Of a DNA stretch of 5,604 nucleotides, positions 1 to 4,762 are shown in pieces (position 1 is the stretch's first letter; every line of letters begins with the position of its first letter). The DNA is from Chthoniobacterales bacterium (lineage in GTDB: Bacteria; Verrucomicrobiota; Verrucomicrobiia; Chthoniobacterales; UBA10450), in NCBI GenBank assembly GCA_013697015.1, contig JACCXL010000310.1:1-5604 (forward strand). Reading direction: 5' to 3'. The translations under genes and the position numbers were made by a program. The notes below the pieces were generated by a model, which saw nothing but the letters and a program-made list of their open reading frames with translations, ran no database searches and was not told the DNA's origin.

Positions 1-122
1 CGGTAGCGGCGATCTGGCTGCCGGTCGGCGCGGTCATGTTCATCGCGGGTGGATTGACGGCGGCGGCGGCCTGGACAGGGAAGATCGGACGGCGACGGCC
101 CGCGAGCGACCCGGCCGTTTAA
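1..122 (+). CDS. C-terminal fragment of an integral membrane protein, possibly CtaG-like
   Basis: This is the 3' end of a gene that begins left of the window. The first whole codon is at base 3 and the TAA stop is at 120-122. The 39 visible residues form one hydrophobic segment (AAIWLPVGAVMFIAGGL, then Ala-rich) followed by a basic tail (KIGRRRP) that ends in DPAV. This is the usual shape of a last transmembrane helix with a cytoplasmic C-terminus. The Trp-Leu-Pro at the start of the helix followed by a small-residue-rich span recalls the last helix of caa3_CtaG-type proteins (cytochrome c oxidase assembly, typically xxxIMWxPGG). The piece is too short to decide, and a transporter's last helix is equally possible. 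Third codon positions are strongly G/C, as in the other genes here, which supports real coding. Confidence 0.6.
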   Translation, partial: VAAIWLPVGAVMFIAGGLTAAAAWTGKIGRRRPASDPAV

Positions 123-374
123 GCACGCCTCGCCGTTGGTCGGAAGGCGCTCGGCGACCTTCTCTGCGATCCGATCTCAACCGCAACAGTGACAGTCGCG
201 GCAAACATCGAGAATTCGACTGGTTGACGGTGGACGCCGGGTCCCCGTGAAGAGCGGAAATAAATCGCAAAAATCGTCGATCTTCTGCATCCGCCCACAA
301 AGTAGCGAGCGTATTATTTCCATAACGGCGCTTTCTGCGCTTATTTCAACCACATATACGAAAGGGGCAAAGTC
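123..374 (+). promoter_or_regulatory. Intergenic leader of the ferritin-like gene
   Basis: No convincing gene lies here; a minus-strand open frame over most of it is Arg/Ser-rich and looks non-coding. The half nearest the gene is A/T-richer than its surroundings. TATTAT at 312-317 is one mismatch from a sigma-70 -10 box, but no good -35 sits 16-18 bases upstream. TTGACG at 224-229 resembles a -35 but lacks a -10 at normal spacing. A small hairpin (GCGC 328-331 with 337-340, loop TTTCT) would fall in the 5' untranslated region. Near the upstream stop, GGTCG 138-142 can pair with CGACC 155-159 and is followed by TTCTCT, a weak terminator candidate. All of these are tentative. Confidence 0.25.
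361..367 (+). promoter_or_regulatory. Ribosome binding site of the ferritin-like gene
   Basis: AAAGGGG lies 7 bases before the ATG at 375 and is complementary to the 16S rRNA tail with one imperfect position. It is one of the two convincing Shine-Dalgarno sequences in the window and it fixes the start at 375. Confidence 0.6.
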
Positions 375-1310
375 ATGGAAATCAATTCTTTAAGCGACGA
401 GCTTGCAACATCCGCAGGAACGAGTCGCCGGCAGGTTTTGAAACGTCTCGGCGTCGGAGTCGCCGGATTAGCTGGGCTAAATCTTCTCTCTTCCACCGCG
501 GTCGCGGGGATGGGACTTCACAAGAATCGCGGGGGTGGCAGGAGCCGCGGCGACATCGCGATCCTCCAGTTCGCGCTCAATCTTGAGTATCTCGAGGCTG
601 AATACTACACCTACGCGACCTTCGGTCACGGCATCGAAGCCGAAGGCATTGACGTCACCGGTTCGGGGACTCCCGGCACCACTTCGGTGAAACCGAGTGC
701 GCCCGTCGAATTCTCTGATCCAGACGTGATGGAGTATGCAGAAGAGATCGGACAGGATGAACGCAATCACGTAACCCTCCTTCGCACGACGTTGACCAGT
801 CTCGGAGTGACACCGGTCGCGCGACCAGCGATCGATCTTAATGGCAGTTGGGACGCTTTGGCCGTAGCCGCTGGCATCGGAACCAGCTTCGATCCGTTTG
901 CGAATGACATCAATTTCCTGCTCGGATCGTTTGTCTTCGAAGACGTGGGTGTGACGGGGTATCGCGGAGCGGCTCCGTTGCTCAAAAATCCGAAGATCCT
1001 GAGTGCCGCAGCCGGGCTTCTCGGCGTGGAAGCTTACCATGCCGCTGTGATTCGGACGGATTTGTTCAGTCAGCACGATACCGCGATCAACGACACGGTT
1101 CAGAAAATCTCCGACCTGCGTGACTTGCTCGACAATCCAGTCGATGACGATCAGGGAATTATACTGAACGGGAAAGCTAATCTCACCCCGACCGATGCGA
1201 ACAGCCTCGTGTTTGCCCGGACCGCGCGTGAGGTGTTGAACATCGTCTACTTCGCGGCGGACGCGACATCGGGCGGGTTCTTCCCGAATGGCATCAATAC
1301 CGGATCCTAG
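375..1310 (+). CDS. Tat-exported ferritin-like domain protein (Ferritin_2 type)
   Basis: This 311-residue protein has a complete twin-arginine signal. Its n-region carries SRRQVLK (Arg18-Arg19), then a hydrophobic stretch at about 25-41 and an AVA|G cleavage site after residue 44. The mature part opens with a basic Gly-rich linker (49-60) and continues as a four-helix ferritin-like domain. Helix A has NLEYLEAEYY (Glu71, Glu74, Glu76), helix B has Glu129xxHis132, helix C has Glu189-Asp190, and helix D has Glu219xxHis222. The two ExxH pairs plus the helix A and C glutamates are what a carboxylate-bridged di-iron site needs. The C-terminus (REVLNIVYF, then GGFFPNGIN) matches the tail typical of Ferritin_2 / desiccation-related proteins. 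There is no cysteine, so it is not a lipoprotein. The role (iron binding, oxidative stress or desiccation) is inferred from the family only; no substrate is known. The start is supported by AAAGGGG 7 bases upstream. It lies 71 bases before tatA on the same strand. Confidence 0.9.
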   Translation: MEINSLSDELATSAGTSRRQVLKRLGVGVAGLAGLNLLSSTAVAGMGLHKNRGGGRSRGDIAILQFALNLEYLEAEYYTYATFGHGIEAEGIDVTGSGTPGTTSVKPSAPVEFSDPDVMEYAEEIGQDERNHVTLLRTTLTSLGVTPVARPAIDLNGSWDALAVAAGIGTSFDPFANDINFLLGSFVFEDVGVTGYRGAAPLLKNPKILSAAAGLLGVEAYHAAVIRTDLFSQHDTAINDTVQKISDLRDLLDNPVDDDQGIILNGKANLTPTDANSLVFARTAREVLNIVYFAADATSGGFFPNGINTGS

Positions 1311-1348
1311 GCTCTAAGTAGAGACCGCAATAATTACCGAATCTAAGC

Positions 1349-1373
1349 GACTCGTCGTTCGACCCGACGAGTC
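1349..1373 (+). terminator. Strong hairpin between the ferritin-like gene and tatA
   Basis: A perfect 9-bp inverted repeat, GACTCGTCG at 1349-1357 and CGACGAGTC at 1365-1373, has a 7-base loop. TCTATCTT follows, a poor but T-rich tract, and then the tatA ATG at 1382. It may act as a weak intrinsic terminator of the ferritin-like gene. Because it ends only 8 bases before the next start codon, it could equally be a 5' structure that limits tatA translation. Confidence 0.45.
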
Positions 1374-1381
1374 TCTATCTT

Positions 1382-1594
1382 ATGAATATCCTCGCAAGCT
1401 TGATGAATTTCGGCGGACCGGATCTGATCGTGATTCTGCTGATTGTGCTGGTGCTTTTCGGCGCCAAGAAATTGCCTGATCTTGCTCGCGGCATGGGCCA
1501 GGCGATGAAAGAATTTCAAAAAGCCAAGGACGAGTTCAGCGACGAGCTCCATTCCCCGCGCAGTCTGCCTCCAGACAAACCGCCTGCGTCATAG
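1382..1594 (+). CDS. tatA: Sec-independent protein translocase subunit TatA
   Basis: This 70-residue protein has the full TatA/TatE layout. A short periplasmic N-terminus is followed by one transmembrane helix (about 12-26, GGPDLIVILLIVLVLF). Then come the invariant Phe26-Gly27 hinge, the KKLPDLARGMGQAMKEF amphipathic helix (29-50) and a Pro/Ser-rich, acidic-to-neutral tail. TatA oligomers form the membrane passage for folded proteins carrying twin-arginine signals, after the TatC receptor has bound the signal. No tatB or tatC lies next to it, so it is an orphan tatA copy or a genome with scattered tat genes. The gene just upstream encodes a predicted Tat substrate. The start has no clear Shine-Dalgarno sequence; only the GACGAG inside the preceding hairpin could serve, and its spacing is about 10 bases. 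TatA versus TatB: the short tail and FGAKKLP favour TatA. Confidence 0.93.
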   Translation: MNILASLMNFGGPDLIVILLIVLVLFGAKKLPDLARGMGQAMKEFQKAKDEFSDELHSPRSLPPDKPPAS

Positions 1595-1634
1595 TTCGCG
1601 CTGGCGCCTCGGACCGGGATGTCGAGGGCGGTGC

Positions 1635-1659
1635 CAGTGGATTCGGCGACGAATCCCTG
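1635..1659. terminator. Hairpin with GCGA tetraloop in the convergent gap
   Basis: GGATTCG (1639-1645) pairs perfectly with CGAATCC (1650-1656) across a GCGA loop (1646-1649), which is of the stable GNRA type. CAG at 1635-1637 extends the stem with CTG at 1657-1659 past a one-base bulge at 1638. It sits in the 70 bases between the stop codons of tatA and the convergent permease gene, where a bidirectional terminator is expected. No T-tract follows on either strand, so it would be a non-canonical terminator or a 3'-end stabiliser. Confidence 0.4.
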
Positions 1660-1664
1660 CCCTG

Positions 1665-2807
1665 CTAACTCAGAAATTCTGCAACCGGTTCCATCTGGTT
1701 GATGTAGGTGCAGAAGATTTTGAAGGCGGCGAGGATCGGAACCGCCAGGATGACCCCGGGGATTCCCCACATCCACCCCCAGAACGTGATCGAGAGCAGA
1801 ATTAGCACGGGGTTGAGCGTGAGCGATTTTCCCATCACCCAGGGAGTGATGAAGTTTCCTTCCAGCATTGCAATGCCCAGATAGGTGGCGGGAAAAAGGA
1901 GCGCATAAGCGAAGCTGTCATAGCTCAAGACTGCACCCAGGGTCATGCAGGCAATACCAGTGAGCGCGCCCAAGTAGGGAACGAAGTTAAGGAGCGCGAC
2001 CATCGCGCCCCACATCACCGGATTTTTCAATCCGAGGAAACCGACTGCCGTTCCCACCGCGATGCCCAGGCAGATATTGATAACCGTGATGGTAAAAAGA
2101 TAACGCGAAACGTGTGACTCGATATCGTGCGCGATCGCGACCGCCCGCTTCTTATCCGCCAGCCGCGGGATGAGCTTGATTACTTTCGGCAGGAACACCC
2201 CATCGTAGGCGAGCAGGAAATAGAGCAGGATCAGCATCGCGACCAGACTCATCGCAACCTCCGGACCGCGCACATAAAGGGCGTCCGTGAGCGGATGCTG
2301 CTTCACTTCGACTGCCGTCTTGGCTTGCAGGTTGGAGGGGGCCGTCAATTTCTCCATTTCGCCGCTGGCTTGCGCGACTTTTTCCATCGGCCTCTGGAGC
2401 GGAAGCAATTTCTTTTGCAGCTGCTGCAGACTGTACGGTGCTTTCTCGAGCCAGCTCGCTGCCGGCGTCGCGAGAAACGAGATCGCGTAGCCGATCACGG
2501 CCACGGAGGACAAAAGAATAAGTGCAGCACTGATGGACGGCGGAATCCGCACACGCGCGAGCGCCCGAACGACGGGGCGCAGAAGATAACTGAGCAGCAG
2601 AGCGAGCACGATCGGCAGGAGGATCGAACGCATGAAATACATCGTGTAGAAAACGGCGAGCACGAACAATCCCGTCAGCGCGAGCGAGCGGATGTCGAAC
2701 GGCCTTTGCAGCAAGTCCGGAATACCCCGTCTGGCGGGCGAGGTTGCAACTACTGGTACGGCGTCCATTGCTGCAGCGTCTTCCAGGGGTCGGTTTTCAG
2801 GTTCCAC
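1665..2807 (-). CDS. AI-2E family transporter (PerM/TqsA/YdiK-like permease)
   Basis: This 380-residue membrane protein has the AI-2E/UPF0118 architecture. Two transmembrane helices lie at about 41-58 and 61-77 and a third at 92-115. A soluble, partly helical segment follows (about 120-180, rich in Gln/Lys/Leu), then a helix at 184-200. A C-terminal block of helices starts with NFVPYLG (274-280). It continues with the signature LEGNFITPWVMGKSLTLNP (315-333) and then GIPGVILAVPILAAFKI. Members have been linked to autoinducer-2 export, Na+/H+ antiport or unknown solutes, so the substrate here is open. The longest frame begins at GTG (2805-2807) without a clear ribosome site. ATG at 2766-2768 (residue 14) has GGAAG 11 bases upstream and is a reasonable alternative, giving 367 residues, because the first 35 residues are non-membrane and low in conserved features. 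It converges on tatA and diverges from the flavoprotein gene, so it is probably transcribed alone. Confidence 0.93.
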   Translation of the reverse strand: MEPENRPLEDAAAMDAVPVVATSPARRGIPDLLQRPFDIRSLALTGLFVLAVFYTMYFMRSILLPIVLALLLSYLLRPVVRALARVRIPPSISAALILLSSVAVIGYAISFLATPAASWLEKAPYSLQQLQKKLLPLQRPMEKVAQASGEMEKLTAPSNLQAKTAVEVKQHPLTDALYVRGPEVAMSLVAMLILLYFLLAYDGVFLPKVIKLIPRLADKKRAVAIAHDIESHVSRYLFTITVINICLGIAVGTAVGFLGLKNPVMWGAMVALLNFVPYLGALTGIACMTLGAVLSYDSFAYALLFPATYLGIAMLEGNFITPWVMGKSLTLNPVLILLSITFWGWMWGIPGVILAVPILAAFKIFCTYINQMEPVAEFLS

Positions 2808-3218
2808 TATCGATGAATCGAGTATCGGGACGGATTCGCGGGCACGGGAGAACGGTGTTCACCTTCAGGGCGGCGCCGGGCACTGCGCCCGCATGCCGTG
2901 TCCCTAACCCTCGCGGGTCGCGCGGCTCCCTAGCGGCTTTCGTATCCGTGTGGATCGCGGCGTGTTCGCGCATTTCGAACCAGCCGCCCTGACCTTTCTC
3001 CGTCTGCCAAGAGTGCTCGTATTCTGCTGACCAGGCGAACGGGAGGGCACGGTGGGAACGCGTAAAGCGGTCATCGCTGCTGGCGCCGTGTTCACGCTGA
3101 CGCCGCGGTCGCGTCGTTCGTGCGCGAATGGAATAAATCGAAACTGCCGGAGTTTTGCTGTTTTTCCGTGCGAAAACGCGCCTTGCAATGCCAGGCCTGG
3201 ATTGTTGGTTGATCGTTG
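2808..3218. other. Divergent spacer of about 410 bases, possible dispersed-repeat remnant
   Basis: No gene is supported here. Minus-strand open frames cross it (one runs 2904-3332 into the flavoprotein gene), but they translate to Arg/Ser/Pro/Thr-rich sequence without domains. The stretch about 2875-3075 contains short inverted repeats: CGGGC 2877-2881 with GCCCG 2887-2891, and GTTCG 2964-2968 with CGAAC 2976-2980. GTGTTCAC occurs at 2855-2862 and again at 3088-3095. Next to the flavoprotein gene are a 5-bp AAAA-loop hairpin (3168-3181) and the 10-base palindrome CCAGGCCTGG (3191-3200). Promoters for both divergent genes must lie here, but I cannot place a convincing -35/-10 pair. Its length and texture would suit an interspersed intergenic repeat, which is an inference only. 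Confidence 0.35.
3191..3200. repeat. 10-base perfect palindrome upstream of the amine oxidase gene
   Basis: CCAGGCCTGG is fully self-complementary and ends 18 bases before the ATG at 3219. It could be an operator for the flavoprotein gene or chance; no second copy is seen nearby. Confidence 0.25.
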
Positions 3219-4364
3219 ATGCAATACGACGTCGCGGTCACAGGCTTGGGCGGCATCGGCAGCGCCATCCTTGCTCACTGCGCGGCGCGCGGCGCATCGA
3301 CCATTGGTTTCGAACAATTCACTCGGGCACATGCCTTCGGCGCATCGAGTGGCAGGAGTCGGCTCATCCGCAAAGCCTACTTCGAGGACCCCGCTTACGT
3401 TCCGCTTCTACTTCGCGCCTACGATCTCTGGCGCGAACTGGAGAAGCAGGCGGGTGAACAGCTCCTTCACACTACTGGTCTCCTCAGCGTCGGGGCGGAA
3501 GATTCTTCCATCATTGCAGGCTCGCAGAAGGCAGCAGACGAATTCGATCTTCCGATCGAACTGTTATCCAGGCGTCAAATCAAGACGCGATTTCCCACCC
3601 TCGCGCTCTTGGACCATGAGATGGGGATTTTCGAGCCAGATGGCGGCGTTCTTAGGCCAGAACAAGCGGTTCTTGCTCACCTGAGCGTTGCCGAGACTCA
3701 TGGTGCGGAACTTCATTTCGAAACAAAATGCCGGAGTTGGGAGCAGAAGGGGAGCGGGGTCGAGCTTCTCCTCGATGATGGAACACGCCAGACGGCACGG
3801 ATTCTCGTCCTTGCGCTCGGACCGTGGTTCGCAGAGACGCTTGCCTCGGTCGGCGTCCCGCTTCGCATCCAACGCAATGTGCAAGCTTGGTTCGAACCGA
3901 AAACCGATGCCTATCACTCGGCTCGATTTCCCACTTTCCTCCTCGATCGTCCTGGCCTCCCCGCTCCTCTCTACGGCGTGCCCGATTTCGGCGACGGAAT
4001 TAAGGCCGCTTTCCACGGTTTCGGTGCCGAAAGCAATCCTGACCAACTGGAGCGTGAAGTGGATCTCGAACACGACATTGAGCCCATTGTGCGTGGCTTG
4101 CGTGACTGGATGCCCGGTGCGGCTGGAACTTTAAGGGAGGCGAAGGCATGTATGTACGCCTTGACGCCCGATCAGCACTTCATTCTCGATCGTCATCCGC
4201 AGCACCAAAACATCATTCTGTGCGGTGGCTTTTCCGGCCACGGGTTCAAGTTCGCCCCGGTCATCGGGGAGATCGGAGCTGAACTCGCGCTCGACGGCGG
4301 TTCCCGCTATCCGATCGAATTTCTTGGCTTGAGCAGATTCGCAGCCGGAACGACAGGCTGCTGA
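3219..4364 (+). CDS. FAD-dependent amine oxidase of the monomeric sarcosine oxidase / N-methyltryptophan oxidase family
   Basis: This 381-residue flavoenzyme is predicted to oxidise a secondary N-methyl amine (sarcosine, N-methyl amino acid or similar) with O2, giving H2O2, formaldehyde and the demethylated amine. The N-terminal Rossmann motif is YDVAVTGLGGIG (3-14). The SGRSRLIRKAY block (45-55) supplies the two arginines that bind substrate and flavin in the family (Arg48, Arg51). Lys262 matches the oxygen-activating lysine and His266 the active-site histidine. Cys311, in KACMYALTPDQHF, is the covalent 8-alpha-S-cysteinyl-FAD attachment site. GFSGHGFKF (337-345) holds the substrate-carboxylate lysine (Lys344). 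The histidine of the family's HGDTR motif is Ser44 here, so the preferred substrate may differ. Length agrees with the usual 370-390 residues, and there is no signal peptide, so it is cytoplasmic. I chose ATG 3219 over the adjacent TTG 3216; neither has a strong ribosome site. No neighbour suggests a methylamine or betaine pathway. Confidence 0.92.
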   Translation: MQYDVAVTGLGGIGSAILAHCAARGASTIGFEQFTRAHAFGASSGRSRLIRKAYFEDPAYVPLLLRAYDLWRELEKQAGEQLLHTTGLLSVGAEDSSIIAGSQKAADEFDLPIELLSRRQIKTRFPTLALLDHEMGIFEPDGGVLRPEQAVLAHLSVAETHGAELHFETKCRSWEQKGSGVELLLDDGTRQTARILVLALGPWFAETLASVGVPLRIQRNVQAWFEPKTDAYHSARFPTFLLDRPGLPAPLYGVPDFGDGIKAAFHGFGAESNPDQLEREVDLEHDIEPIVRGLRDWMPGAAGTLREAKACMYALTPDQHFILDRHPQHQNIILCGGFSGHGFKFAPVIGEIGAELALDGGSRYPIEFLGLSRFAAGTTGC

Positions 4365-4425
4365 CATTGCCGTCTAAAGAAGCTTCTTTTCACTCGCGAT
4401 CATGTTCGCAAACGGAGAAAATGGC

Positions 4426-4449
4426 ATGGTTCGCGTCCCGCCACACTGA
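4426..4449 (+). CDS. Possible 7-residue leader peptide overlapping the next start
   Basis: GGAG at 4414-4417 lies 8 bases before ATG 4426, an ideal spacing. The frame reads MVRVPPH and stops at TGA 4447-4449, whose last A is the first base of the ATG (4449-4451) of the small membrane protein. The downstream ATG has no ribosome site of its own, so reading this mini-frame would offer a way to start it by reinitiation. Against it, a 7-codon frame with a ribosome site arises easily by chance, and ATG 4421 in another frame is also near the same GGAG. Translation is not shown. Confidence 0.3.
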   Translation: MVRVPPH

Positions 4450-4664
4450 TGATCACCGCATCTTCAATCGCCATCTGGCTCGTTTGCGCGCTCCTCGCTG
4501 CGGGCGTCGCCTGGAGTCGATACGACAAAAAAAAGACGCGCGATAAACTTCTGCGGGAGTTGACGGCGATGGATTCCGAGCGTCGCGAAAAGCTGCTTAA
4601 TCGCCTGAGCCCAAAGCTCTCGACCGAGCTGCGCGAGCAACTGATGGAACGCTTCAGGATGTGA
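4449..4664 (+). CDS. Small single-span membrane protein of unknown function
   Basis: I do not recognise this 71-residue protein. Residues 5-22 (SSIAIWLVCALLAAGVAW) form one transmembrane helix, followed at once by a basic patch (RYDKKKTRDK, 24-33), which by the positive-inside rule places the C-terminus in the cytoplasm. Residues 31-71 are charged and predicted helical with a Leu heptad-like pattern (LLRELTAMDSERREKLLNRL, then LREQLMERF), suggesting an amphipathic helix or coiled coil that could pair with a partner or itself. The frame has no earlier start and lacks its own ribosome site; see the overlapping mini-frame. It lies 84 bases after the flavoprotein gene on the same strand and may be co-transcribed, as no good terminator separates them. 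The clear hydrophobic-then-charged layout argues for a real gene; a random frame of this length is the alternative. Confidence 0.6.
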   Translation: MITASSIAIWLVCALLAAGVAWSRYDKKKTRDKLLRELTAMDSERREKLLNRLSPKLSTELREQLMERFRM

Positions 4665-4694
4665 TGTGAGTAGCCCGAGCGCGCAAAGGCTCAA

Positions 4695-4722
4695 CGTCAC
4701 CAGCCCCGGAACGGAAGTGACG
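4695..4722. terminator. Candidate hairpin between convergent genes
   Basis: CGTCAC (4695-4700) pairs with GTGACG (4717-4722). Within the 16-base loop, CCG 4706-4708 can pair with CGG 4712-4714. It is placed between the stop codons of the small membrane protein and the sensor kinase. On the plus strand TTAAAA follows only about 18 bases later, so termination activity is doubtful. Confidence 0.25.
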
Positions 4723-4762
4723 GCGCCCGCGCCCAGGTCTTAAAATCGACCGATCATGGTTC

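Noticed and set aside
256..278. GGAAAT and CGTC as an ECF-sigma promoter before the ferritin-like gene
   Set aside because: The spacing of about 13 bases is short of the usual 16-17 and the -35 lacks the GGAAC core.
477..1076. 199-codon minus-strand open frame inside the ferritin-like gene
   Set aside because: It lies wholly antisense to a gene with clear domain motifs, has no recognisable domain, and is explained by the G/C-rich third positions of the real gene.
2127..2816. 229-codon plus-strand open frame antisense to the AI-2E permease
   Set aside because: Its translation is dominated by Arg, Gln, Glu and His with no fold-like pattern, while the opposite strand has a complete transmembrane protein with family signatures.
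2904..3332. 142-codon minus-strand open frame crossing the spacer into the flavoprotein gene
   Set aside because: It is Arg/Ser/Thr-rich without domains and overlaps the certain start of the flavoprotein by over 100 bases; more likely repeat-derived or chance.
4376..4389. AAAGAAGCTTCTTT palindrome followed by T as a terminator of the flavoprotein gene
   Set aside because: The palindrome has no loop, the stem would be almost all A-T, and only one further T follows; too weak to terminate.
4666..4743. 25-codon frame from GTG just after the small membrane protein
   Set aside because: It has no ribosome site, is low-complexity (Pro/Ser/Thr/Ala) and lies in the likely terminator region of two convergent genes.
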